NCBI GenBank assembly: GCA_020056225.1
Contig: JAGVIE010000042.1
Span: forward strand, 1 to 45,376
Direction: 5' to 3'
Length of the DNA: 45,376 nt
Source of the DNA: Bacteroidota bacterium
GTDB lineage: Bacteria > Bacteroidota > Ignavibacteria > UBA10030 > SZUA-254
The position numbers were made by a program, and so were the translations under genes. Every line of letters begins with the position of its first letter. Position 1 is the stretch's first letter. The notes under the pieces are model-generated. The model saw only the letters and a list, made by a program, of their open reading frames with translations. It made no database searches and was not told the origin of the DNA. This document shows positions 26,283-36,384 of the stretch, one piece after another.

Positions 26283-28685
26283 TTATTTTAGAACAACCAT
26301 CTTCATTACACGGGTCATGATGCTTTCCCCCGAGAAAGGTTCGGCTATGACCTGATAAAAATAAACTCCTGATGATAGTCCGGATGCATCATAATCCACT
26401 ATCTGCCGCTCGGCATCCATCGACACGCGGTCGAGTAGAACGCTTACTTCCTGGCCGAGGACATTATAAATTTTCAAGGTAACCAGCGAAGGTTCTGGCA
26501 GATTGAATTCAATAGTGGTCATCGGGTTGAAGGGGTTCGGATAATTCTGACAAAGAAGAATATTATCCGGCATTTCATCGGATAAAATTGGCGCCTGCAC
26601 CTCCGGCATAGGGGTCGATGGATCTGAACTCGTCTTTAGGAACGGAATTGAAAACAGAGGTTTTGTAGATGTCACGCGGAGCGGGATCGTACCTATTGTA
26701 TCGAATTTTCCTTCGAATGCCCAATTGATCTTCTGAACGGCAGTACAGACTGAATTGTAATTCAGGTTTGGATAGTAATTCCACATGGTCAGCATACTGT
26801 CTACAGTCAGCACCAGATGACGAAGCTTTTTATTATTGAGAAGATTGGAGCTTTGCGAAGTAGTATCCTTGTAAATCAAATCGCCCAATCCATTCTGAGT
26901 TATACCGAGATCGCTTGCGGCGATGTTCAACTTCAAAGCGAGTAACTCACCTATCAGTCGGTTATTGTATCTGTTCAGACTCGGGTTTTTGATTTCACCA
27001 ATAAATCGTCTCCGGTCATAAATATAATCGAGCGGGCGCGGTGTCCATGTTTGGGGCAATGCTCTGCGTACATAGTAGAATTTTGAATATCGTTCCCAGC
27101 CGTAGAATTTAGGATTATCCCATCTCTCGACGCCGATTATAAGCCCATACGGAAAAATGCCGCGCAGGAAAATTGAATCGCGAACGTTACCGGCATTCGG
27201 CATACTCACGATCTTTTTATATTTTATGAAGCGTACCGGCTTAGCCCCCAGGCTATCCTGTGTGAATGTGCGGAAACATCCTCCGGCAGGCAGTCCGTTT
27301 GCTCCAATACGATGTGTATATATATCCGTTGAACCGTTGTTTAAATGATAGTCAGCCCATGCCACGATAGCCCCGTATAAACTATCGCTCGTAAGCTGCG
27401 GCATAAATTGGTCGAGTGGAGATGTAGAAACCGGGTTGCCGTCAGTAGTCCAGTAAGGTTGACCGAGCGAATTTAATCGCTGCGCGTAAATATCATAATC
27501 GTTCAGTCGTTTATCCTGCCATACGACTATAGAAGACGTTCCCTGCATAACAAGCTGCGGGTTATATTGATGTCCGTTCGCTCCGCAGATTGGAACACCG
27601 GTCGGCGCCCAGAGCAGAACTCCTTCACGATTAATACGCTGACCGTATATATCATAATCCGTACCGCGGCGATTATCCTGCCAAACCACGATTGCACCGC
27701 CTGTACGATCGCTTGCGATCTGAGGATAGTTCTGCGTCCCGGATACTTGAGCGAGTTGAATTCCGTTAGCCGCCCATTTGATAATACCGTTTGCGTCGAT
27801 CCGCTGTGAAAAAATATTATCATAAGTAGTGTTCCGGCGATCCTGCCATGCGAGAATCACGCCGCCGATGGTATCAGAGACCATCTGAATATTAAATTGT
27901 GTATTGGGGGATGTACATACCGGCAGACCATTCGCCGTCCATGCAGTCAAACCGGTTGATAAAATTCGCTGAGAGTAGATATCAGTCGAACCTGTTCCTA
28001 ACCTGTAATCCGACCACGCGATGATAGTACCACCTTTATGATCGATGATAAGTTTCGGTTCTATCTGATTGCTCGTATCGGTGCAAACCGGTTGTCCATC
28101 GGTTAACCACTTCTTCTGTCCAAGCGAGTCAATCCGCTGTGTATATATATCGAATTGTCCGTTTCTTCTATCCTGCCAGACAACAATGATTCCGCCCGAA
28201 CCATCTGTTACTAACTGAGGATTGTATTGATGCCCTTGTGCGCCGCAAACAAGCAAGCCGTTCGCGCCCCACGATATCGCGCCATTGCAGTCGACGCGTT
28301 GAGCATAGATATCGTAATCGTAACCGGACCGGTTATCCTGCCATACGATCAATACCCCGCCCTTCCCATCGGAAATTACCTGCGGATAATATTGATAACC
28401 TAAAGTGTTTGTTAATTTGATACCATCTGTTTGCCAGAGGAAAGAACCGGTGGGACTTACACGCTGGAGAAAAAGTTTATCGCCGTATCCATCACGTCGA
28501 TCCTGCCATACCATAATCGAACCGTTCTTCTGGTCGCTGACAAGACGAACATTCCATTGATTTCCGGTTGATGTAATGAGCGGAACAGCACTATCTGTAC
28601 GGCAGGGCCAATCAGCAGAGAGCGATCCGCTGAAAACTAATAGTACAACTAATAATTTAATACAACACTTTATCAATTTCGTCAT
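26283..28685 (-). CDS. T9SS cargo: 8-repeat WQDxR propeller, shared module, sorting domain
   Basis: 800 residues. Signal peptide (KLLVVLLVFSGSLS), then eight repeats of about 50 residues (30-470) each with VWQD(R/N)R or a variant (AWSDYR, AWADYH), followed by YDIYAQRV-like and G...W strands; this predicts one eight-bladed propeller. Residues about 472-678 repeat the module of the neighbouring 778-residue protein (FRTFTQDSLG ... GELLALKLNIAASD ... LGDLIYKD ... KINWAFEGKFDT). The sorting domain begins LLCQNYPNPFNPMTTI and ends MKMVVLK. Only 36 bases separate it from the downstream cargo gene, so they are probably co-transcribed. Confidence 0.85.
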   Translation of the reverse strand: MTKLIKCCIKLLVVLLVFSGSLSADWPCRTDSAVPLITSTGNQWNVRLVSDQKNGSIMVWQDRRDGYGDKLFLQRVSPTGSFLWQTDGIKLTNTLGYQYYPQVISDGKGGVLIVWQDNRSGYDYDIYAQRVDCNGAISWGANGLLVCGAQGHQYNPQLVTDGSGGIIVVWQDRRNGQFDIYTQRIDSLGQKKWLTDGQPVCTDTSNQIEPKLIIDHKGGTIIAWSDYRLGTGSTDIYSQRILSTGLTAWTANGLPVCTSPNTQFNIQMVSDTIGGVILAWQDRRNTTYDNIFSQRIDANGIIKWAANGIQLAQVSGTQNYPQIASDRTGGAIVVWQDNRRGTDYDIYGQRINREGVLLWAPTGVPICGANGHQYNPQLVMQGTSSIVVWQDKRLNDYDIYAQRLNSLGQPYWTTDGNPVSTSPLDQFMPQLTSDSLYGAIVAWADYHLNNGSTDIYTHRIGANGLPAGGCFRTFTQDSLGAKPVRFIKYKKIVSMPNAGNVRDSIFLRGIFPYGLIIGVERWDNPKFYGWERYSKFYYVRRALPQTWTPRPLDYIYDRRRFIGEIKNPSLNRYNNRLIGELLALKLNIAASDLGITQNGLGDLIYKDTTSQSSNLLNNKKLRHLVLTVDSMLTMWNYYPNLNYNSVCTAVQKINWAFEGKFDTIGTIPLRVTSTKPLFSIPFLKTSSDPSTPMPEVQAPILSDEMPDNILLCQNYPNPFNPMTTIEFNLPEPSLVTLKIYNVLGQEVSVLLDRVSMDAERQIVDYDASGLSSGVYFYQVIAEPFSGESIMTRVMKMVVLK

Positions 28686-29005
28686 TTAATTCTTGCATCA
28701 TTTATGCTAATAGGCGATTCATGCCTTTGTTAAACAGGCGCGATCATCTTTTCTAAATCTACAGGAATAATATCTTTGTGATCTACTAATATAACCCTGA
28801 CCATCAACTACAGACAGACTACCGTACGAAAACTTTGCTCGTTAACTTGTATGATTAATACTAAATTGGGTTGAGTGATCAGGAATATTTGGTTCTCGAA
28901 AAATCTCTGCTGGCAAAGGTGATTTTCAGCCTTTAGAGATTCGGTGTTTTTTTTGATGTATCTGTACGAATTATAAGAATTTATTTCCTTACAGTCAAGA
29001 CCGGT

Positions 29006-29040
29006 ATTCGAAATATTTAAAAAAAATGAATATTTCGAAT
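29006..29040. repeat. 12-bp-arm AT-rich inverted repeat
   Basis: ATTCGAAATATT (29006-29017) and AATATTTCGAAT (29029-29040) are perfect reverse complements separated by 11 bases that include A8. Neither strand has a T run after it. It could be an operator for the downstream minus-strand gene (start 28685) or a structural element. Confidence 0.6.
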
Positions 29041-29107
29041 AATTGTCGGTTGTGAGTTATTTTTCGATATCTGCGTTTTTTATCTTTTTATCACATTATT
29101 GCCATAT

Positions 29108-29155
29108 TATGCCACATGTCCGCCTTATTTGAATATAAAGACGGACACGGGCATA
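29108..29155 (-). terminator. Hairpin after the 1635-residue protein gene
   Basis: TATGCC/GGCATA and TGTCCG/CGGACA (29117-29122 with 29142-29147), with an inner imperfect CTTAT/ATAAAG stem, form a long hairpin 8 bases after the stop at 29163. No T run follows, so it may terminate weakly or protect the mRNA 3' end. Confidence 0.5.
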
Positions 29156-29162
29156 ATTAAGC

Positions 29163-32100
29163 TTATTTTAACATCATTATTTTTTGAGTAGTATTGAATT
29201 TCTCGCTGACCATGCGAACAAAGTAAACACCACTCGGTGCTATGCCGCCATCATCCGATAATCCATTCCACTCTATTGTATGATAGCCGGCTGATTTCTG
29301 TTCATTGACAAGAGTTCTCACCTGTCTGCCAAGTATATCATACACAACAATCCCGACGAGAGCCGTCTTAGGCACGGCAACTACAAACTTCGTCGATGGA
29401 TTAAACGGATTAGGATAATTTCCACTCAGCGAAAATTGTGTCGGCAGAACTTCACGGCTCGATACTTCGAGCGATAAACTCTTCACGACTTTACTGATTG
29501 TGATCTTACCTTCACCGTCTAACGCTTGTTTATTTTTCCCGGATTCATTAAGTACGAATGCATTCGGACCGTTAGATTTAACATTCCAGCTTATCGTAAG
29601 CGGATATGCGCTTGCATTAATGTCGATAGGTATAGCGCGAATGTTATCTAATTTTGCCGGTATCGATTCGGCATAACGCTGCGTGCCGAAACGGACATCG
29701 AACATGTCATCGAAACCTACCGGCGGCATCTCATAATACGATGCGCTATACTTAGATTCATCAACCGAACCGAAATAAAGCGTCTGGCTGATTCCGTTTT
29801 TATCGGTAATCTTCAACGAGTTCATTTCATTTAGTATGTCTTTCCGTGACGATGTTTGACGCGCAAGTACGGTAAGAGCGCTCATGTAAAGTTTTCCACC
29901 GCCGGCTGTCTTCACCCAATATGACTGTCCGGGTTCGAGTGTATCAACCGAGTTGTACGTGTTCGTGTATCCGAAGTACGATGACTTAACAATGTCTGCA
30001 GGAATCTGTTCGATTGCGCTTACCAAAACTCTCTTACTAAGAGTACCGATCATATTCCATCCATCGTTCACGAACACTGTATCGCTGAACCTATCGAAAC
30101 CGGTCATTGAGATAGTATCCTGAGCCGCAAACTTGAGCCAGTAACCTACTCCATTGCGGAGATAATCTTTTGAAACATAGTTTCCTTCGTATGCGAAGGC
30201 ATCGGATATTGCATCAGGGAAGATATTGGTTTTGAGCGAATCGCTGATGGTCAACGGCATTGATATCATGTTCCAACCGAGATTATAAACGTAGTCTTTA
30301 GATAGAGAACCCAATGCATGAGCATAATCGGACATTGTCCATAGTGAGAATGAGTTAATACCGGTTGCGTGTAAACGATGATTAACGAGATCCAGTGTAG
30401 CAGGTTGTGGCATCCAAGTAACACCGATATCAGTTGATTTCCAGAGCAATAACGATGAAGCATCCTGACCGTTCAGGTCGTTATCATCGTAATAGAAATC
30501 GGTAGATGCATTAAGACCGGCGTTGACGGATGGTGTGACATCATAGTACCGCAAAATAGATTGGTTGCCGCCATTACCGGTTTGGGGAACGCCCGTAATC
30601 CGCTTGATGGTGGTTGAGCCGGGAGCTGCGCCTGCGGCATTAAAGCTAACTCCGATTCCGCCAAATTTATTTTCAACATCTTGATTGACAAGGCGAGTTG
30701 ATTTTACGGTGCCTTGAGCAAAGTGCCCTGCTGTTTCAACAATTTCACCATTTAAAAGAACAAGGCTATCAACAACATTTATGCTTTGGTTTAATGTCAC
30801 CGTATCTAATGTGCCAATCTTTACAAATGAGTAAGTTCCCGTATTTGCTCCACCTACTATCTGTTTTGATCCTGTGAGATCTGCCGGCTGTTCTCCAAAA
30901 TCCACAAAGTACCGTCTGTAACCATTTGTAGAAACCAGATTGAGAGTACCGTTGTTTGTTATGCCGCCATTTTTCATATTGATATGCGAATAGCTGCCAG
31001 CAATGGTAGAGTTGTTTACAGTGAGACTCGCATTATTCTCGATGGTAATTCCACCGGTTAACATGGGAACTCCAGTATAACTGAAATTACCGACCGAATT
31101 TTGATTGCTGTTTGATGTGCCACCGAGAACAAGAGAACCAAAACTCTTGATCAGCAGACTTCTAATCAGCATAGAGCCTGAACCCGTTTGGTACCATGTT
31201 ACGTTCTTCGTATTTGTTCCATCACCTACAATCAAATTACCCAGACGGAAACCTGCTGAGGATTTGATACTATCCGCTGTGGAACCAAAGAGCTTGACAG
31301 TGCCTTCATTCATATTTATACCGGCACTACCATTGTCTGTTAAATTTGAGACATTCGTAAAGATATAACTGTTTGCGATCAATACTGCATCGTTGTTTCC
31401 ATTGGAAGTAAATTTTGGTCTGCCGCCGCGTAAACCACCACCACCACCGCTGCCACCCGATAGATCCAGGCGCCCATTTACAGTTAATGTTATTGTACCG
31501 GTCGGTGAAAATTGAAGAACCTGTCCCGAATCACTTCCGGTTGGAACAAAGCCAACCATTGTAAGATTCCGGCATTCTGCATCTGCAGTAATTGTCACGA
31601 CGACATTTTTTGTTGCAAACGAAACATCGTTGGTTGAAACGGGTGGAACGCCGCCGGACCATGTGCTTCCGCTATTCCAATTACCGGTTGCGATTGCTTC
31701 AAATGCACCTGCAATATTGACGGTTGGAGAAGATGCAATCAATGACAATGCACCGGTAGAACCTTTTGTCTTTACTGCAAAAGTTGTTAGACCCAGTGAG
31801 CCTGGCGTATTTAAATTGGTAATGATAACGATTCCGGTATCGGTACCTGTAACAGCCGTATTCGAAATCGTGATCACATATGGGTCACCCGACGAACCAA
31901 TTCCACTTACTGCACTGCTTGATGAAGTAAAACCTGGTCCTGCGGTTGAATACGATGAACCATCCCACGACCAAGTTGATGGAAGAGTTACGCTAACTCC
32001 GTTTAATGAATATATACCATTACCTTTTACTACAAGTGTCTCACGTACAGCAGTGACACTTGAGAATTGATTTGCCGGTTTAATCGATGCGATACCGGTT

Positions 32101-34070
32101 CCGTCTGCAGGATCTATTCCGAGGTCAATAACATCTCGAGGCGCTACTTTATAAATTTTTGCACCACCGGTCACTATATCTTTCCGCTCGTATATAATAC
32201 CAACAAGTTGCGATGAGACGGGGATAGCTTTTGTGTAGAGTCCATTATTTTTACTTATGATAATCGTGCCTGAATCAGTTCCGGTTGTAAAGTTGCTTCT
32301 CCCGGCGCTAATCGTGTCAGTAAATGTTGAACCGGCAGAATTCCAATTGACCGAATTCAATTTTATTAACCTGCCTTCATAAGACTCATTGATTGCCGCG
32401 GCATTTGCAAGTACAACCGGAGAAGGCATAACTCCTGTACCTATTACAAATAAATTTGGACCGGCAGTTGAGAGTGGTACGACTTCAGTTTGACCATTGT
32501 AAGTATCAACAGAACCAAGTATTATTAAAGAATCACCTCGGGCAATAGTAGTTGATGATACGCTTGCACGATAGATTTGTATACCATGTCCGGCTTCCTG
32601 TAAAAAGAAACTTGTGTGTGTTGGTATATCGTCGATGATTTTATCTTCTACAGTAGTAACACCCGCAACTGCTACTTTTTGAGTATTCATTTTGGAAGTA
32701 TCACCTGTTGCATTATTTCCATAACCGTCATCTCCTCCTGTACGTATGTTCGCTATAGGTATCATAGTATAGGATCTTGGAGAAGTAACAATTTCTGTGA
32801 GTGTACCACCCGATGCAGCAGTTTCAACTTTCCATATTGAGTTACCGTTTAGTAGCGAACCAACAGGGTTAGGTGATGCCAAACCAGTGATTGTTATCGT
32901 TCCCGGTGTTGAACTCAGGTTTGCACTAGGGATTGTAATAGTGTTACTTGTAAAACTTGGTGTTTTTCCGGCGAACGCACCGCCGAGCGTAACATTGCCG
33001 CTGCTGAAACCTGTAAAGTCTGATGTCGGAATTGTCAACTGGACCTCATCAAGTGGTCCCGCAGGTATACCTGTGATTGTCACTTTTACAGTCTGACTGC
33101 CAGCATTCCTTGAAAATATTGTTGCTCCGGTAAAAAGTCCGACGGTCTCATTTGTCAGCGATGCCGATCCCGCGCCATCCGGAATGAATACATTAAGAGT
33201 AATATCGGATGCAATTGCTACCGATGTATTGCGCCCGGCAGCCGGGATGCTATCCGGTACTGTAATATTTTGATTAGAGTACGTAATCAGATTCGAAGCT
33301 ACCGGAGCAGTTGATCCGAGGTTATTTGGATAATCGTAAACTTCTATCTTATCAACAGACGTCGTTCCACTCGGTAGAAGCATTGCATAACCGCCAAGTG
33401 CATTACGAAGACCGACTGCAGTTGAATAATCTGTATTCCCCTCGGCTATGGCGATAGGTGTAGTTACATAATTCACACTGTCAGGTTCACTAAACCAAAT
33501 CCCTCTCATTGTCGTTCCATTGTAAGCAACAACAATCTTATTTTCTTTTGTCGCTGTTCCATCAAGTAAATTTCCGACCAAAAAACCGGCTCCCGTACCG
33601 GCTGTCAACATCCCACTTACGGGTGCAGTAGTTCCACCTGAAAATGTTGTACCTGATGCGGCACGTGCTCTTACATTTAGCGCCGCTATTCCTGATCGAT
33701 GTGCTTTCACCGGCACCCATCCTTCCCATGCACCTGAAGCGTCAGTCATGAATTGAAAATTACCATCGTTATAACTCGTTGTATTTCCCCAGGTACCCGG
33801 AGCAGTTAAGGGACCATTTCGGTAAGTGTACAATTGATTACCTATGAGTGTAAAATTTGGATCTCCAACTTTCATAAAATGCATCGTGCTTACTTGAGCA
33901 CCTGAAACAGTTACATAAATTGCAAATGGGACAACCTGCGTAGCATCAGTGTTTCCAACCGGAATATAGGCAGGAGATTTTGTAATCGCGATTGTTCCCT
34001 GCGCCTGTATGATTCCTACCAAACCTAAGATCATCACAAGCGTCAAAAAAACTTTTAACATTGTTTTCAT
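29163..34070 (-). CDS. Giant mosaic T9SS cargo protein (1635 residues)
   Basis: Signal peptide VFLTLVMILGLVGIIQAQG. Several unlike parts follow. Residues 25-450 are beta-rich. About 475-647 (DKIIDDIPTHTSFFLQEAGH ... ARGDSLIILGSVDTYNGQTE ... YEGRLIKLNSV) look like an OB-fold domain of the type attached to secreted nucleases. From about 807 (GNWNSGSTWSGGVPPVSTND) comes a repetitive parallel-beta stretch rich in Gly, Asn and Thr, typical of pectate-lyase-like surface proteins. Two NLGWNMIS/DGWNMIGT units (about 1257-1400) end with LEPGQSYWVK. The sorting domain (about 1548-1635) has LSGNYPNPFNPSTKF, YDILGRQVRTL and TTQKIMMLK. AAAGGA precedes the ATG. Likely a large adhesin; no catalytic motif seen. 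Confidence 0.8.
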   Translation of the reverse strand: MKTMLKVFLTLVMILGLVGIIQAQGTIAITKSPAYIPVGNTDATQVVPFAIYVTVSGAQVSTMHFMKVGDPNFTLIGNQLYTYRNGPLTAPGTWGNTTSYNDGNFQFMTDASGAWEGWVPVKAHRSGIAALNVRARAASGTTFSGGTTAPVSGMLTAGTGAGFLVGNLLDGTATKENKIVVAYNGTTMRGIWFSEPDSVNYVTTPIAIAEGNTDYSTAVGLRNALGGYAMLLPSGTTSVDKIEVYDYPNNLGSTAPVASNLITYSNQNITVPDSIPAAGRNTSVAIASDITLNVFIPDGAGSASLTNETVGLFTGATIFSRNAGSQTVKVTITGIPAGPLDEVQLTIPTSDFTGFSSGNVTLGGAFAGKTPSFTSNTITIPSANLSSTPGTITITGLASPNPVGSLLNGNSIWKVETAASGGTLTEIVTSPRSYTMIPIANIRTGGDDGYGNNATGDTSKMNTQKVAVAGVTTVEDKIIDDIPTHTSFFLQEAGHGIQIYRASVSSTTIARGDSLIILGSVDTYNGQTEVVPLSTAGPNLFVIGTGVMPSPVVLANAAAINESYEGRLIKLNSVNWNSAGSTFTDTISAGRSNFTTGTDSGTIIISKNNGLYTKAIPVSSQLVGIIYERKDIVTGGAKIYKVAPRDVIDLGIDPADGTGIASIKPANQFSSVTAVRETLVVKGNGIYSLNGVSVTLPSTWSWDGSSYSTAGPGFTSSSSAVSGIGSSGDPYVITISNTAVTGTDTGIVIITNLNTPGSLGLTTFAVKTKGSTGALSLIASSPTVNIAGAFEAIATGNWNSGSTWSGGVPPVSTNDVSFATKNVVVTITADAECRNLTMVGFVPTGSDSGQVLQFSPTGTITLTVNGRLDLSGGSGGGGGLRGGRPKFTSNGNNDAVLIANSYIFTNVSNLTDNGSAGINMNEGTVKLFGSTADSIKSSAGFRLGNLIVGDGTNTKNVTWYQTGSGSMLIRSLLIKSFGSLVLGGTSNSNQNSVGNFSYTGVPMLTGGITIENNASLTVNNSTIAGSYSHINMKNGGITNNGTLNLVSTNGYRRYFVDFGEQPADLTGSKQIVGGANTGTYSFVKIGTLDTVTLNQSINVVDSLVLLNGEIVETAGHFAQGTVKSTRLVNQDVENKFGGIGVSFNAAGAAPGSTTIKRITGVPQTGNGGNQSILRYYDVTPSVNAGLNASTDFYYDDNDLNGQDASSLLLWKSTDIGVTWMPQPATLDLVNHRLHATGINSFSLWTMSDYAHALGSLSKDYVYNLGWNMISMPLTISDSLKTNIFPDAISDAFAYEGNYVSKDYLRNGVGYWLKFAAQDTISMTGFDRFSDTVFVNDGWNMIGTLSKRVLVSAIEQIPADIVKSSYFGYTNTYNSVDTLEPGQSYWVKTAGGGKLYMSALTVLARQTSSRKDILNEMNSLKITDKNGISQTLYFGSVDESKYSASYYEMPPVGFDDMFDVRFGTQRYAESIPAKLDNIRAIPIDINASAYPLTISWNVKSNGPNAFVLNESGKNKQALDGEGKITISKVVKSLSLEVSSREVLPTQFSLSGNYPNPFNPSTKFVVAVPKTALVGIVVYDILGRQVRTLVNEQKSAGYHTIEWNGLSDDGGIAPSGVYFVRMVSEKFNTTQKIMMLK

Positions 34071-34128
34071 TTGTGTTTCCTTTATAAAGAATAGTTGATT
34101 ATGGATTTTTCCATCTTAAAAAATTCAA

Positions 34129-36348
34129 TTACCTGATGAGAAGCATCTTACCTGTTATGGAGCCGCTCGGTGTTACCAATCTGTAAAAATATATACCGTT
34201 TGCCGCCTGTTGTCCATTCCCGTTCAATCCATCCCATACCACGTCTTCATGACTGCCATCGGCGCGGTCTTCATCGAGTAATACCTTAACATTTTTGCCG
34301 AGCAGATCGTACACGATCAATTTTACATGTGTAGCTTTCGGCAGGTAGAACGGTATTTTTGTCCCCGCGTTGAATGGATTCGGATAATTGGGAAACAGCG
34401 TTAAATAAGTAGGGGTTTCAGTCGTGATCGGGTTTTTGAATTCCTTTCCGCCGCCGTCAAGCGTTTTCAAAATTGTTCCTCCGTCACCGAAAACATACCC
34501 GGTGAGTGAGTCTTTGAAAAACAGTGAATGCAGATTATGATTTGTGCCGCTGGATAGCGGAAACCAATTTTGTCCGCCGTCCTGCGTTTTTACTATCGTG
34601 CCGTCCTCACCGGCAATCCATCCGTATTTCTGATCGGCAAAAAACATTTTCCTGTAATCGGAGCCGGAGGGTCTCTTTGTAATTTGATACCATGTGTTGC
34701 CGCCGTCTGAAGTTTTGAGAATTCTGCCCCAGCGACCGGCGGTGAAACCTACGTCGTGCGAAGTAAACCAGATCGTGCTTAACCGGGGAACCGGCGTGAT
34801 GTTCAACGATACCCAGCTCAATCCTTTATCTGTGCTTCTGAATATCTCGCCTTTTTTCTTCAATGTATCTTCGCCTGCACCCCATATCGTTGTAGAATCG
34901 AGTACGAAGATCGAGGAGAAACTCATCCATGAAGGAATGGATACCGGCGACCAGTTGTAACCGGCGTCGTTTGATATCATTTCTAATCCGAAATCACCCG
35001 CAGCAATAACGTTGAGCGAATCTAAAAATTTTACTGTGCGGAATATTCTATTATTCGACATTGAGCGACTTATCCAGTCGGCGCCGCCATCGATTGTCAA
35101 TAAGATTGTGCCTGTATCGCTTACAGCAATCCCGCGCTGTGCATTCCAGAATTGAACATCCACGAGACGCTCAGTTGTATTGCTCACCTGCGGTGACCAT
35201 GTATGACCGGCATCAGAACTGAATAAGATAGCACCTTTTTCACCTGTCGTCCAGAAAAGAGAATCACCCACGTAGGCAATACTTCTCAGATTAGAAAACG
35301 AACTCTGCGAGTATGGAACCCATTGAGCGCCGGCATCGGATGTATTCCACATCTTGCCATTAGTCCCTACAACCCATCCCGATGCTAAACCTTTGAAATC
35401 AATCCCGGTCAGATTTACAGTTGTGTCAATTATTTTGATATACCAGGTTGATCCGCCATTGGTTGTATTGACAATTGTACCTTTATCGCCTGCGGCGAAA
35501 CCATAATTGATGGTAACCATTTTTATACCGGATAGCGACGAATTAATGCCGGTCGGTTGTGCCCTCCACGTAGAACCGCTGTCAGTAGTATGAAAAACCA
35601 TACCGTGTGTATCCGTCATCCACCCAACCGACGGACTTAAGAAATCCATGCCCTTGAATGTATAGGGTCCCGGAGTGTTCAAGCTATCCCATTTCGTCCC
35701 GCTGTTAGTCGTCCGCAAAAATAGTCCGAAGTTCCCGCACGACCAGACTAATCGGTCGTTGAAACTTCTTATAGATTGAAGATCAACGCCCGGTTTTGAA
35801 AATTGCGGTGACCATAAAGTTCCGCCGTTGCGGGTTGAAAATATGTTTCCGCCCGAACCGGTTACCCACCCGATATCGCGGCTTGCGAAATAAATATCAG
35901 TTAATGTAACTGCCGCGCTTCCCTTTGGTATTCCGCTTGATTGGAAAGACCAGTTGTTTCCGCCGTTGGTCGTTCTAAGTATCACGCTGGAATCACCTAC
36001 CGCCCAGCCGTTATTGTCATCAACGAAATAAACAGCCCTCAGTTTTTTTTGAAGATTATCCGTTAATGTTCTGTTGAGCCATGATGATCCTCCGTCTGTT
36101 GAGACCAATATTGTTGCCGAATTACCGACAGCGATCATGTGCGAGGGAGACGTCATAATAATATCCGACAGATCGTTCCCTTGCGGGAGAGGATTCAACC
36201 AGAACCAGCCCTCAGCAGAACTGGAGACAGAAGATAATCCTGGCTGAGAATAAGAAATGGAAAAAAAGAAACAATTTATCAGCAGCAAGCCGATAATAAA
36301 AAATAAACCTTGAGAATATTTGATCGTTCGTTCTTTTGATATTGTCAT
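34129..36348 (-). CDS. T9SS cargo: 14-repeat YCF48/BNR propeller protein
   Basis: 739 residues from the ATG at 36348 (the frame opens with a TTG at 36357). After a signal peptide (FFIIGLLLINCFFFSISYSQ) come fourteen repeats of about 40-45 residues with a (T/S)T(D/N)GG..W core, such as ILRTTNGGNNW and IVKTQDGGQNW, as in YCF48-like and BNR proteins. Fourteen units would make two seven-bladed propellers. The sorting domain starts LFPNYPNPFNAGTKI (with NA in place of NP) and ends GKMLLIR. YCF48 of cyanobacteria is a photosystem II assembly factor; here only the fold is implied. Tandem paralogue of the next gene, 36 bases apart. Confidence 0.85.
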   Translation of the reverse strand: MTISKERTIKYSQGLFFIIGLLLINCFFFSISYSQPGLSSVSSSAEGWFWLNPLPQGNDLSDIIMTSPSHMIAVGNSATILVSTDGGSSWLNRTLTDNLQKKLRAVYFVDDNNGWAVGDSSVILRTTNGGNNWSFQSSGIPKGSAAVTLTDIYFASRDIGWVTGSGGNIFSTRNGGTLWSPQFSKPGVDLQSIRSFNDRLVWSCGNFGLFLRTTNSGTKWDSLNTPGPYTFKGMDFLSPSVGWMTDTHGMVFHTTDSGSTWRAQPTGINSSLSGIKMVTINYGFAAGDKGTIVNTTNGGSTWYIKIIDTTVNLTGIDFKGLASGWVVGTNGKMWNTSDAGAQWVPYSQSSFSNLRSIAYVGDSLFWTTGEKGAILFSSDAGHTWSPQVSNTTERLVDVQFWNAQRGIAVSDTGTILLTIDGGADWISRSMSNNRIFRTVKFLDSLNVIAAGDFGLEMISNDAGYNWSPVSIPSWMSFSSIFVLDSTTIWGAGEDTLKKKGEIFRSTDKGLSWVSLNITPVPRLSTIWFTSHDVGFTAGRWGRILKTSDGGNTWYQITKRPSGSDYRKMFFADQKYGWIAGEDGTIVKTQDGGQNWFPLSSGTNHNLHSLFFKDSLTGYVFGDGGTILKTLDGGGKEFKNPITTETPTYLTLFPNYPNPFNAGTKIPFYLPKATHVKLIVYDLLGKNVKVLLDEDRADGSHEDVVWDGLNGNGQQAANGIYFYRLVTPSGSITGKMLLIR

Positions 36349-36384
36349 AAATCGCAATAATAAAATATCGATTTTGCCGTAATA

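Larger units (their letters stand above)
28686..29162. other. 477-bp intergenic region with two hairpins
   Basis: No credible gene on either strand. It holds a terminator-position hairpin at 29108-29155 and an AT-rich perfect palindrome at 29006-29040 (separate entries). The right-hand end of 28686-28900 should contain the promoter of the 800-residue cargo gene; I cannot define its boxes. Confidence 0.5.

Noticed and set aside
31630-32070. Plus-strand open frame of 146 codons inside the giant cargo gene
   Set aside because: Antisense shadow of a long Thr/Gly/Val-rich frame; the minus strand has clear protein features and the plus frame none.
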